The translations under genes and the position numbers were made by a program. 6,409 nt of DNA from Anaerolineae bacterium. GTDB lineage: Bacteria; Chloroflexota; Anaerolineae; Aggregatilineales; Aggregatilineaceae. The notes below the pieces were generated by a model. The model saw only the letters and a program-made list of their open reading frames with translations, searched no databases and had not been told where the DNA came from. The DNA is taken from the NCBI GenBank assembly GCA_020848665.1, contig JADLHR010000329.1:1-6409 (forward strand). Direction: 5' to 3'. Below are positions 1-6,234 of this stretch, piece after piece (position 1 is the stretch's first letter; every line of letters begins with the position of its first letter).

Positions 1-861
1 CAAAGCCTGGTGCTGATCTGCTTCCTGGCAGGCTTCGCCATCCCGCAGCTTGTCGTCGCGTGGCAGGAATCGACCTTGCGTACTTATCCTGATACGCGCG
101 CCGATCTCGCCACCTGGGCTGAGATCGCCTTGGAGCCGGGAACCGTCGTCGTCACCAGTGACAACCACAAGACCTTCAACCGGTACTGGGGTGGATACTC
201 CGGCCACAAGTGGTTCGATAGCTGGGTGGCAAGCGACCCGACCCAGGTCCAGCCGGACGAGTGGCGCCAGCGCGGCATGTCCTATCTCGTGCTGCCCTAC
301 GAGCGGGTAATCGCACTTCAGGACAGCGAAGAAGGTCGAGCGTACCTCAGCCAGCTTCTGCCGCTGCGGGTGATCGCGCCGCGTGAGCAGCAGCGCGGCC
401 CGGCGATGGCGCTGTTCCGTCTGTGGGGACCGGATGTCTACCAGCCGGTCGAGTTTGGTGGGCAAATCCGCCTGCTCGGCTGGGATGTTCAGCCCGCCGC
501 CCCGCGCCCCGGCGATGACCTCGTGTTGCGCTTTTACTGGCAGCCGATCATTCCGCCGCGCGACAACTACTCTGTCTTCCTGCACCTTACACCGCACGAC
601 GATCCGTCCCAGGTACTGGCGCAGCGCGATTTCAGCCCGGCAGGTGAGGCGCGCCTGCCGCTGACCTGGCAATACCCCGGCGAGACCCTGATCAGCCCGG
701 CGCAAACGCTGACCCTGCCGCCCGACCTGCCGCCAGGCCGCTACGTCGTGCGCCTGGGGCTGTACGACTACGTCAGTGGCGAACGGCTGCGTGTCAGGAC
801 GCATGAAAGCGCATCGGCTGACCATATCGTCCTGATGACGATCGATGTGGCAACGCCCTGA
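1..861 (+). CDS. C-terminal part of a membrane glycosyltransferase (GT39/ArnT-like), 5' end outside window
   Basis: The reading frame is open from base 1 and stops with TGA at 859-861, giving 286 visible residues; the real start lies upstream. A GTG at base 10 could be taken as a start, but it falls inside a hydrophobic helix and is unlikely. Residues about 3-21 form the last membrane helix. Residues about 24-140 form a soluble alpha/beta section (PGTVVVTSDN near 46, then YLVLPYERV) like the extracytoplasmic tails of dolichol-phosphate-mannose/ArnT-type transferases. From about residue 147 there is a beta-sandwich-like region with the pattern PVEFGG, LLGWD, LRFYWQP, VFLHL, LPPGRYVVRLGLYD, a tail style I associate with Chloroflexota membrane glycosyltransferases. 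The catalytic N-terminal part is not visible, so the family call is an inference from the tail. The likely role is transfer of a sugar from a polyprenyl-phosphate donor to a glycan or protein outside the membrane. Another polytopic membrane protein with the same tail is possible. Confidence 0.6.
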   Translation, partial: QSLVLICFLAGFAIPQLVVAWQESTLRTYPDTRADLATWAEIALEPGTVVVTSDNHKTFNRYWGGYSGHKWFDSWVASDPTQVQPDEWRQRGMSYLVLPYERVIALQDSEEGRAYLSQLLPLRVIAPREQQRGPAMALFRLWGPDVYQPVEFGGQIRLLGWDVQPAAPRPGDDLVLRFYWQPIIPPRDNYSVFLHLTPHDDPSQVLAQRDFSPAGEARLPLTWQYPGETLISPAQTLTLPPDLPPGRYVVRLGLYDYVSGERLRVRTHESASADHIVLMTIDVATP

Positions 862-887
862 ACTGTCGCGACGCGGGGCATCTTGGG

Positions 888-893
888 TACAAT
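888..893 (+). promoter_or_regulatory. candidate -10 box upstream of galE
   Basis: TACAAT matches the sigma-70-type -10 consensus at five of six positions and lies in the gap between the preceding gene and galE. No good -35 hexamer is visible at 16-18 bases upstream; the region there is GC-rich. If used, transcription would begin near base 900, at the foot of the inverted repeat that follows, leaving a leader of roughly 80 bases before the galE start codon. This is pattern matching only. Confidence 0.3.
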
Positions 894-939
894 CAGACTG
901 GCTCGCGCCTGCCGTATCGCCGCCTGCGCGAGCCTGATT
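891..939 (+). repeat. long inverted repeat (stem-loop) in the galE leader
   Basis: GGCTCGCGC at 900-908 is exactly complementary to GCGCGAGCC at 926-934, separated by 17 bases. The stem can continue outward: AATCA at 891-895 pairs with TGATT at 935-939, leaving a four-base bulge (896-899) on the left arm. No run of T follows, so it is not a classical intrinsic terminator for the upstream gene. It could be an mRNA-stabilising 5' hairpin, a factor-dependent end for the preceding gene, or a palindromic protein-binding site overlapping the candidate promoter. The pairing is read directly from the sequence; the function is unknown. Confidence 0.5.
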
Positions 940-968
940 CAGCGGCCTGGCAGCGCGTGCATCCACGC

Positions 969-973
969 GGGAG
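969..973 (+). promoter_or_regulatory. ribosome binding site fixing the galE start
   Basis: GGGAG lies eight bases before the ATG at 982. The frame is open further upstream to a TTG at 883, but this Shine-Dalgarno match and the fact that the Rossmann fold begins right after the 982 ATG (MHILVTGGAG) decide in favour of 982. Confidence 0.65.
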
Positions 974-981
974 AAACATCT

Positions 982-2016
982 ATGCACATTCTCGTCACCG
1001 GCGGCGCCGGTTATGTCGGCTCGGCGACCGCGGCCTACTTTCTCGCCGCCGGGCACCGCGTGACCGTGTTCGACAGCCTAGCCACCGGCCACCGCGCCGC
1101 GATCCCGGCAGGAGCCGCGTTTGTGCAGGGCAGCCTGGCCGATTGCGGCGCGCTCGACGTGCTGTTCCAGACGCACGCCTTCGACGCCGTAGCGCACTTC
1201 GCGGCGTCGATTGAAGCGGGCGAGTCGATGCTTCGGCCCGGCAAGTATTTCGAGAACAACGTCGCCTGCACCAACCATCTGCTCGAAACGATGATGCGGC
1301 GCGGCGTTGGCAGGCTGATCTTCTCGTCCACCGCCGGGGTGTACGCCAGCAAGGACGAGCCGCTGAGCGAAGACGATCCGCTCGGCCCGGCGAACGTCTA
1401 CGGCGAAACCAAGCTGATGATCGAGCGCATGTTGGAATGGTACCACCGTGTGGCCGGGCTGAACTACGCCGCGCTACGCTATTTTAACGCCTGCGGCGCG
1501 ATGCTCGCGCCGGATGGAATACCGGTTCGCGGTGAGGCGCACGAGCCAGAAACACATCTGATCCCGCTGACGCTCCAGGTTCCACTCGGCCAGCGCGAGG
1601 CGATTATGATCTTCGGGACCGACTACAACACACCGGATGGCACGTGCATCCGCGATTATGTCCATATCGAAGACCTGGCCTCGGCGCACGTGCTGGCGCT
1701 TGAGGCGCTGGACAGCAACCGTGAACGCATGATCTTCAACCTGGGCAACGGGCGGGGCTACAGCGTGCGCGAGGTGATCGAGACGGCCCGGCAGGTGACC
1801 GGGGTGGACTTTCCGGCGGTCGAAGCGCCGCGCCGCCCAGGCGACGCCGATCGCCTCGTCGCGTCCTCGGAACGGATCAGCCGCGAACTGGGGTGGGAGC
1901 CGCGCTACCCCGATCTGCGGCAGATTATCGCATCCGCCTGGGCGTGGCACACTACTCATCCGCATGGCTATCGGGACGCTGCCGCTAAGCCCGCCAGCCC
2001 TGTCGCGGGCGGTTAG
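982..2016 (+). CDS. galE: UDP-glucose 4-epimerase
   Basis: This is a 344-residue short-chain dehydrogenase/reductase, close to the usual GalE length of about 330-340. It interconverts UDP-glucose and UDP-galactose in the cytoplasm through a bound NAD-dependent keto intermediate. Visible motifs are the NAD-binding TGGAGYVG at residues 6-13, FSSTAGVY at 114-121 with T117 at the place of the catalytic Ser/Thr, the catalytic Y140-x3-K144 (YGETK), RYFNACGA at 166-173, CIRDYVHIEDLA at 222-233 and RRPGD at 284-288. The start at 982 follows a good Shine-Dalgarno site. By eye, the residue that limits substrate size in E. coli (Tyr299) aligns with L292, as in Bacillus-type enzymes, so N-acetylated UDP-hexosamines may also be accepted; this is an inference. 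The gene probably forms an operon with the GT4 gene 13 bases downstream and supplies it or the upstream transferase with activated sugar. The tail after about residue 333 is Ala/Pro-rich and poorly conserved in style. Confidence 0.93.
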   Translation: MHILVTGGAGYVGSATAAYFLAAGHRVTVFDSLATGHRAAIPAGAAFVQGSLADCGALDVLFQTHAFDAVAHFAASIEAGESMLRPGKYFENNVACTNHLLETMMRRGVGRLIFSSTAGVYASKDEPLSEDDPLGPANVYGETKLMIERMLEWYHRVAGLNYAALRYFNACGAMLAPDGIPVRGEAHEPETHLIPLTLQVPLGQREAIMIFGTDYNTPDGTCIRDYVHIEDLASAHVLALEALDSNRERMIFNLGNGRGYSVREVIETARQVTGVDFPAVEAPRRPGDADRLVASSERISRELGWEPRYPDLRQIIASAWAWHTTHPHGYRDAAAKPASPVAGG

Positions 2017-2029
2017 AGCGAGCCTGCGT

Positions 2030-3193
2030 ATGCACATCGCGCTCAATGGCTGGTTCTGGAATCAGCCGCACACCGGCAGCGGGCAATATCTTCGCCACCT
2101 GCTGGATGCGCTGCACCGGCTGGCGCCCGATCTCCGGCTGACGCTCGTCATCCCGGCGCACATGCGCACGCTCGACGATCTGCCGCCCCTGATTGACGTG
2201 CTGCCGGTCGGCGGGCGGTTCAGCGGAAACCTCGGCAAAGTGCTGTTCGAGCAGCGCGGTTTTCCGCGCGCGCTGGCGCGGCTGCGCGCTGACCTCGCCC
2301 ACGTGCCCTATTGGGCGCCGCCGCTGCGCAGCCCGATTCCGGTCGTGTGTTCCGTGTTGGATGTAATCCCCTTGGCGCTGCCGGAATATCGGGCTGGTTT
2401 GCTCAACCGCCTGTACACCAGCCTGGTGACCGCCGCTACGCGCGGCGTAGCCCAGGTCATAACTATCTCGCAGGCCTGCCAGCGCGACATCACCGCGCAG
2501 ATCGGCGTGCCGCCGGAGCGAATCGCGGTCACATACCTCGCCGCCAACCGGGCGTTTCACCCGGAAGGCGATCGCGCCGGCGACGAAGCGGTCCGCGCCC
2601 GCTATGGCCTGGACGACGCGCGGGAGTATGTCCTCTATCTCGGCTCGTACAACGCGCACAAGAACCTTTCGCTGCTGCTCGCAGCCTACACCTACGTCGC
2701 GCAGGGCGCCGGGCCGGACGTGCCGCTCGTGCTGGCCGGGCACACACCGGGTACCTGGGGCACACGCCGCTTCCCGGACCTGCCCGCCTATGTCGCCGAG
2801 CTGGGCCTGGGCGACTCCGTGCGCTGGATCGGGCCGGTCGAGGAAGGCGACAAGGCGACGCTGTACCGGTTGGCGAGCGTGTTCGCTTTCCCCAGTCGCT
2901 ACGAAGGATTCGGGCTGGGTCCGCTCGAAGCGATGGCGAGCGGCACGCCAGTCGTCGCCTGCAACGTCTCGTCGATCCCCGAAGTAACCGGTGACGCTGC
3001 CTTCCTGGTTGAAACAACCGACGCGAAGGCGATGGGCGGCGCGATTCTGGCGCTGCTGGTCCAGCCGGACTACGCACGCCAGGTCGCTAACCGGGGGCTG
3101 GCGCGTGCCCGCGAATTCTCGTGGCGCAAGACGGCGGAAGGCACGCTCGCCGCCTACGAGCAGGCTCTGGCTCGCCGCCAGGGTCGGGGCTGA
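2030..3193 (+). CDS. GT4-family glycosyltransferase
   Basis: This is a 387-residue GT-B-fold retaining glycosyltransferase of family GT4, full length for the family. The N-terminal domain begins MHIALNGWF and has the acceptor-side glycine motif TGSGQY at residues 15-20. The C-terminal donor-binding domain begins near residue 200 with YLGSYNAHKNL (203-213), continues with VLAGH, VRWIGPV and the E-x7-E motif E292...E300 (YEGFGLGPLE), and ends with SGTPVVACNVSSIPEVTGDAA, which contacts the nucleotide sugar in this family. The ATG at 2030 is chosen because the fold starts there. An in-frame ATG at 1964 lies inside galE and would add 22 residues without a family match. There is no clear Shine-Dalgarno sequence and the gap to galE is only 13 bases, so translational coupling is likely. 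It probably transfers a hexose (mannose, glucose or galactose) to a lipid-linked or surface glycan in the cytoplasm; donor and acceptor cannot be read from sequence. Confidence 0.9.
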   Translation: MHIALNGWFWNQPHTGSGQYLRHLLDALHRLAPDLRLTLVIPAHMRTLDDLPPLIDVLPVGGRFSGNLGKVLFEQRGFPRALARLRADLAHVPYWAPPLRSPIPVVCSVLDVIPLALPEYRAGLLNRLYTSLVTAATRGVAQVITISQACQRDITAQIGVPPERIAVTYLAANRAFHPEGDRAGDEAVRARYGLDDAREYVLYLGSYNAHKNLSLLLAAYTYVAQGAGPDVPLVLAGHTPGTWGTRRFPDLPAYVAELGLGDSVRWIGPVEEGDKATLYRLASVFAFPSRYEGFGLGPLEAMASGTPVVACNVSSIPEVTGDAAFLVETTDAKAMGGAILALLVQPDYARQVANRGLARAREFSWRKTAEGTLAAYEQALARRQGRG

Positions 3194-3298
3194 CACCGCG
3201 TTTTTCTCACAAATCTCTTATAAATATCTCTGCAAGTCTGTGTCATGCTTGTAGTGAGGCCATGACCAGCAGTTATTTCGAGCAGAACGGACGTGACC
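3194..3298 (+). promoter_or_regulatory. AT-richer intergenic region, possible promoter of the NHLRC2-like gene
   Basis: This 105-base gap contains the only AT-rich stretch of the window apart from short runs, about 3201-3228. It includes TATAAA at 3219-3224, a plausible -10 box, but no -35 hexamer at the right distance. A direct repeat ATCTCT occurs at 3213-3218 and 3226-3231, flanking the TATAAA. A T5 run at 3201-3205 follows only a weak imperfect stem, so termination of the GT4 transcript here is doubtful. The region probably carries the start signals for the next gene, but I cannot place them precisely. Confidence 0.35.
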
Positions 3299-5434
3299 AT
3301 GAAACACAGACTATTGATTCTTGCGGCAGGCGTGATTGCCGCCGTAGCAGCGGTGGCGCTGCTCCTGTCCGGCGGTGCGCTGGCCCAGGACGGTGACGAG
3401 ACAGCCGATCCAGCGGACGGAGGTGCGGGCGTGGAGTACACCTGGGCGGGCGATGTGCGCGCGCCCGATTTTCCTGAAGGCGCGGAGTGGATCAACGCTA
3501 GCGGCCCGATCCGCATGGAAGACCTGCGCGGCAAGATCGTCCTGCTCGATTTCTGGACCTACGGCTGCATCAACTGCATCCACATCATCCCGGACCTTAA
3601 GCGTCTCGAAACCGAGTACGCCAGCGAGCTGGTGGTAATCGGCGTGCATTCCGCCAAGTTCGAGAACGAAGGAGAGACAGACAACATCCGCCAGATCGTG
3701 CGGCGCTACGAAGTCGAGCACCCGGTTATCAACGACAGCGATTTCGAGGTGTGGAACGCCTACGGCGTGCGCGCCTGGCCGACGGTGACGGTGATCGATC
3801 CCTTCGGCAAGGTCGTCGGCCAGCTTTCGGGCGAGCCGCTCTATGACCGGATCGCGCCCGTGATCGAGACGATGGCGCGCGAGTACGAGGCGTCGGGCGC
3901 GATCAACCCCACGCCCCTGCCCCAGTGGCAGCCCGAACACGCGAGCGCGAACGACTCACCGCTGCTGTTTCCGGGCAAGGTGCTGGCTGACCAGGCAGGC
4001 GGGCGGCTCTTTATCAGCGACAGCAACCACAACCGGATTGTCGTCGCCGCGCTCGGTACCTTCGACGTGCTGGAGATCATCGGCGGCGAGGCTGGCTTGC
4101 AGGATGGCAGCTTCGCCGAGGCGCGCTTCTTCCGGCCCCAGGGGCTGGCGCTGGTCAGCGATGTGCTTTACGTGGCCGACACCGAAAACCACGCGCTGCG
4201 CGCGGTCGATCTGGCGGCGCGCACGGTCAAGACTGTCGCCGGGACCGGCCGGCAGGGATTCAACTACAATGAAAGCGGGCCTGGGCCGGAGATGGACCTC
4301 AACTCGCCCTGGGACCTCACCGCGCACGAGGGCAAGCTCTATATCGCGATGGCCGGGCCGCACCAGCTCTGGGTCTACGACCTGGAGTCCGGCGCCATCG
4401 GGCCATACGCGGGCAGCGGGCGCGAGGCGCTGCAGGATGGCAAGCTGCGGCAGGCAGCGCTCAACCAACCGAGCGGGATCGATACCGATGGCACGCTGCT
4501 CTACGTCGCCGATGCAGAAGCCAGCGCGATCCGCACCGCCAGCCTCGACCCTGACGGCGAACTGAAAACGATCGTCGGTACCGGGCTGTTCGACTTTGGC
4601 GACGTGGACGGGACGGGCGATGACGTGCGCTTGCAGCATCCGCTTGGCGTGACCGTTGCGGACGACGGCACGCTGTATGTCGCGGATACCTATAACAACA
4701 AGATCAAGCGCATCGACCCCGCTACGCGCACCAGCGAAACCTTTGCCGGGACCGGCGATCCGGGCGCGGCAGACGGCGAAAACGCCCAGTTTTACGAACC
4801 GGGCGGGCTGGACTACGCAGACGGTAAGCTCTACGTCGCAGACACAAACAATCACGCGATTCGGGTGGTCGATCTCGCCTCGCGCTCGGTCAGTACGGTC
4901 AGCTTCCCGAACGTCGAGCGGCTGTTGGGCGGCGGTGCCGTGACGGCGCCAGCGCCCGCCACGCCGCTTTCTCCGGTGGTGTCCGCGCCCGAAGGCGGCA
5001 TTCCGAGCGTCCTCGGCAGCGCCGACCCGGATGATGGCCGCGTCGCGATCCCGGCGCAGACAGTTGGCGTGGGCGAAGGCGCGATCCGCGTCAACATCAC
5101 CATGCCCGAAGGGTACAAGTTCAACGACCTGGCGCCGTTCACCGCGATCTGGGCGGACAACCCGCTAGTCAGCATCCCGCCCGAAGCGCGCGAGTTGCGC
5201 ACTAAAGAGCCGGTCATGCCGCTGGAATTCCCGGCGACGTTCAGCGCGGGCCAGACTGAGCTAAGCGTCGATCTGGCGATCTACTGGTGCGAGGCGGTCA
5301 ACGAAACGTTGTGTTTCGTCAAGCGGGCGGAGCTAACCGTGCCGCTGACGGTGGACGCTGCCAGCGAGAACCATACAGTCGAGATGGCCTACGGGCTGGT
5401 CCCACCAGTCGTCAACACGGATACGTTCCAATAG
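3299..5434 (+). CDS. Exported NHLRC2-like protein: thioredoxin domain, six-bladed NHL propeller and C-terminal beta domain
   Basis: The 711-residue product begins with a signal peptide or membrane anchor (KHR, a hydrophobic stretch at 5-24, candidate cleavage ALA|Q after residue 29). An acidic linker leads to a TlpA/thioredoxin-like domain at about 50-197 with DFWTYG followed by the redox pair C90-I-N-C93 and the cis-proline W160-P161-T. Six NHL blades follow, each marked by an LYVAD-type strand, at about 237-250, 288-305, 345-364, 400-418, 457-474 and 509-528. After a Pro/Ala-rich linker at about 545-575, a beta domain (585-700) carries a second pair, C664 and C672. The order matches NHLRC2 and its bacterial relatives, which share the CINC motif. 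It is probably an extracytoplasmic thiol-disulfide protein; its substrate is unknown. ATG 3299 is preferred over the in-frame GTG at 3293, as both lack a strong Shine-Dalgarno site and the GTG sits too close to the weak ACGGA at 3287-3291. Confidence 0.88.
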   Translation: MKHRLLILAAGVIAAVAAVALLLSGGALAQDGDETADPADGGAGVEYTWAGDVRAPDFPEGAEWINASGPIRMEDLRGKIVLLDFWTYGCINCIHIIPDLKRLETEYASELVVIGVHSAKFENEGETDNIRQIVRRYEVEHPVINDSDFEVWNAYGVRAWPTVTVIDPFGKVVGQLSGEPLYDRIAPVIETMAREYEASGAINPTPLPQWQPEHASANDSPLLFPGKVLADQAGGRLFISDSNHNRIVVAALGTFDVLEIIGGEAGLQDGSFAEARFFRPQGLALVSDVLYVADTENHALRAVDLAARTVKTVAGTGRQGFNYNESGPGPEMDLNSPWDLTAHEGKLYIAMAGPHQLWVYDLESGAIGPYAGSGREALQDGKLRQAALNQPSGIDTDGTLLYVADAEASAIRTASLDPDGELKTIVGTGLFDFGDVDGTGDDVRLQHPLGVTVADDGTLYVADTYNNKIKRIDPATRTSETFAGTGDPGAADGENAQFYEPGGLDYADGKLYVADTNNHAIRVVDLASRSVSTVSFPNVERLLGGGAVTAPAPATPLSPVVSAPEGGIPSVLGSADPDDGRVAIPAQTVGVGEGAIRVNITMPEGYKFNDLAPFTAIWADNPLVSIPPEARELRTKEPVMPLEFPATFSAGQTELSVDLAIYWCEAVNETLCFVKRAELTVPLTVDAASENHTVEMAYGLVPPVVNTDTFQ

Positions 5435-5458
5435 GCGGCAGGCCGCGAGGCACAAACG

Positions 5459-5501
5459 AAAAAGGGGAAGCGGCGTGCTCGGCATCGGGCGCGCCGCTTT
5501 T
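5459..5501. terminator. bidirectional intrinsic terminator between convergent genes
   Basis: AAGCGGCG at 5468-5475 is exactly complementary to CGCCGCTT at 5492-5499. The stem can continue inward through G-C pairs and G-T wobbles (5476-5480 with 5487-5491) to a small loop. On the plus strand the stem runs into TTTT (5498-5501). On the minus strand it is followed after four C by TTTTT, the complement of A5 at 5459-5463. It lies 25-67 bases after the NHLRC2-like stop and just after the sortase stop on the other strand, so it can end both transcripts. Confidence 0.75.
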
Positions 5502-5516
5502 CATGGGATGACGCTG

Positions 5517-6161
5517 TCAGGGGTCGGTAGAAACCGGCTCCGCGATCACAACCAGCCGCCCCTGGTACTCGGCCTGCTCAAAATCCCAGTCCGTGCAGGT
5601 GATCAGTGTCAGCCGAGGGCGCCCATCCTGGCGCACGACCTCGACATCATCCGGCGCGGTCCGCTCGACCGCCACCACGCGGAAGTAGGCTTCGCGCTCG
5701 CCGTCACGCAGCAGAACCGGGTCGCCCGGCTGGGCCTCGAACAGGTGCTTGAACGGGCCGGACGCGCCGGTCGCGCTTTCGACATGTCCGGCCAGTACGA
5801 TATTCCCGCCAGGGCCATCAAGCCAGCTGGTGCCTGCCAGGTGCCCGACCGAGTCGCCGAGATGCCGCGTCTCCCATGTGCCCCGCACACGATCCGCCGG
5901 GATGATTGGCGCGCTCATCGACGCGCCGGGGAACACGATCAGGCGCGTCGGAATGGCGCTGTTGATCGTCGGGGTCGGCAGCACATCGCGCCGGGTCAGC
6001 GTGTCGCTCACATCCGGCCCGGCGTCCGCGGGCTGATCGACCGGCAGAAATCGTCCGCCCGACAGGCGCCACACCGCCAGCGCCAGGATCAGCACTTCCA
6101 GCCCCAGCATGAGCAAGGCGCGGCCTGACGGCCGGCGTCGGCGGCGGTACAGCGACTCCAT
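5517..6161 (-). CDS. sortase family cysteine transpeptidase
   Basis: The 214-residue protein has a short basic N-terminus (RRRRR at 6-10), one membrane helix at about 15-33, a Pro-rich linker to about residue 68, and a sortase beta-barrel at about 71-209. The three catalytic residues are visible: H126 in NIVLAGH, C189 in TLITCTDWD, and R202 in YQGRLVV. Sortases cleave a C-terminal sorting motif (LPxTG-like) of exported proteins and join them to the cell envelope or to a pilin. The N-in signal anchor places the barrel outside the membrane. The compact length and the GN-VLAGH pattern fit a class D/E/F-like enzyme; I cannot fix the class by eye. No LPxTG-bearing substrate is encoded in the window, so this appears to be a housekeeping or orphan sortase. 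The start at 6161 follows a GGGAG site and a strong -10 box. It converges with the NHLRC2-like gene and shares its terminator. Confidence 0.9.
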   Translation of the reverse strand: MESLYRRRRRPSGRALLMLGLEVLILALAVWRLSGGRFLPVDQPADAGPDVSDTLTRRDVLPTPTINSAIPTRLIVFPGASMSAPIIPADRVRGTWETRHLGDSVGHLAGTSWLDGPGGNIVLAGHVESATGASGPFKHLFEAQPGDPVLLRDGEREAYFRVVAVERTAPDDVEVVRQDGRPRLTLITCTDWDFEQAEYQGRLVVIAEPVSTDP

Positions 6162-6169
6162 CTAATCGG

Positions 6170-6174
6170 CTCCC
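6170..6174 (-). promoter_or_regulatory. ribosome binding site of the sortase gene
   Basis: On the minus strand GGGAG lies eight bases before the ATG at 6161. This supports that start and mirrors the GGGAG and eight-base spacing found before galE. Confidence 0.65.
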
Positions 6175-6188
6175 ATCCAATGGCAGCG

Positions 6189-6197
6189 ATTATAGCA
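6189..6197 (-). promoter_or_regulatory. extended -10 promoter of the sortase gene
   Basis: Read on the minus strand, these bases are TGCTATAAT: a perfect TATAAT hexamer with the upstream TGn extension. The -35 position 17 bases upstream (6212-6217, TCAGCG) is a poor match, as is usual for extended -10 promoters. Transcription would start near 6182, giving a leader of about 20 bases that holds the GGGAG site. The sortase gene therefore probably has its own promoter despite lying only 73 bases after the upstream kinase-like gene. Confidence 0.6.
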
Positions 6198-6234
6198 CGC
6201 CTCCCGGTGCGCGCTGAGGACTGCCTGTCGTCCG

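Noticed and set aside
883..981. A 33-codon in-frame extension of galE starting at TTG 883.
   Set aside because: It would read through the candidate -10 box and the inverted repeat, has no ribosome binding site, and precedes the true N-terminal Rossmann strand, which begins at the 982 ATG.
1964..2029. An earlier ATG for the GT4 gene that would overlap the end of galE.
   Set aside because: The added 22 residues do not resemble a GT4 N-terminus, and the fold begins directly at the 2030 ATG.
1985..3196. A 403-codon open frame on the minus strand opposite the GT4 gene.
   Set aside because: It mirrors the codon bias of a clear GT4 gene in GC-rich DNA. The translation is rich in Arg, Gln, Ala and His without recognisable motifs, and it has no start signal.
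3181..3205. A possible intrinsic terminator after the GT4 gene (imperfect stem followed by TTTTT).
   Set aside because: The stem is only about five pairs with a mismatch and is separated from the T run, so it is too weak to call.
3956..4855. A 299-codon minus-strand open frame inside the NHLRC2-like gene.
   Set aside because: It lies wholly opposite the NHL blades, whose repeats create repeated antisense patterns; there is no family match or ribosome binding site.
5978..5992. An LPTPT motif in the sortase linker as a possible self-sorting signal.
   Set aside because: It lacks the Gly of LPxTG and the hydrophobic segment and basic tail, and it lies between the membrane anchor and the catalytic domain.
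5475..6128. A 217-codon plus-strand open frame opposite the sortase gene.
   Set aside because: The minus strand encodes a sortase with an intact catalytic triad, promoter and ribosome binding site. The plus-strand product is rich in Arg, Gln and His and shows no domain.
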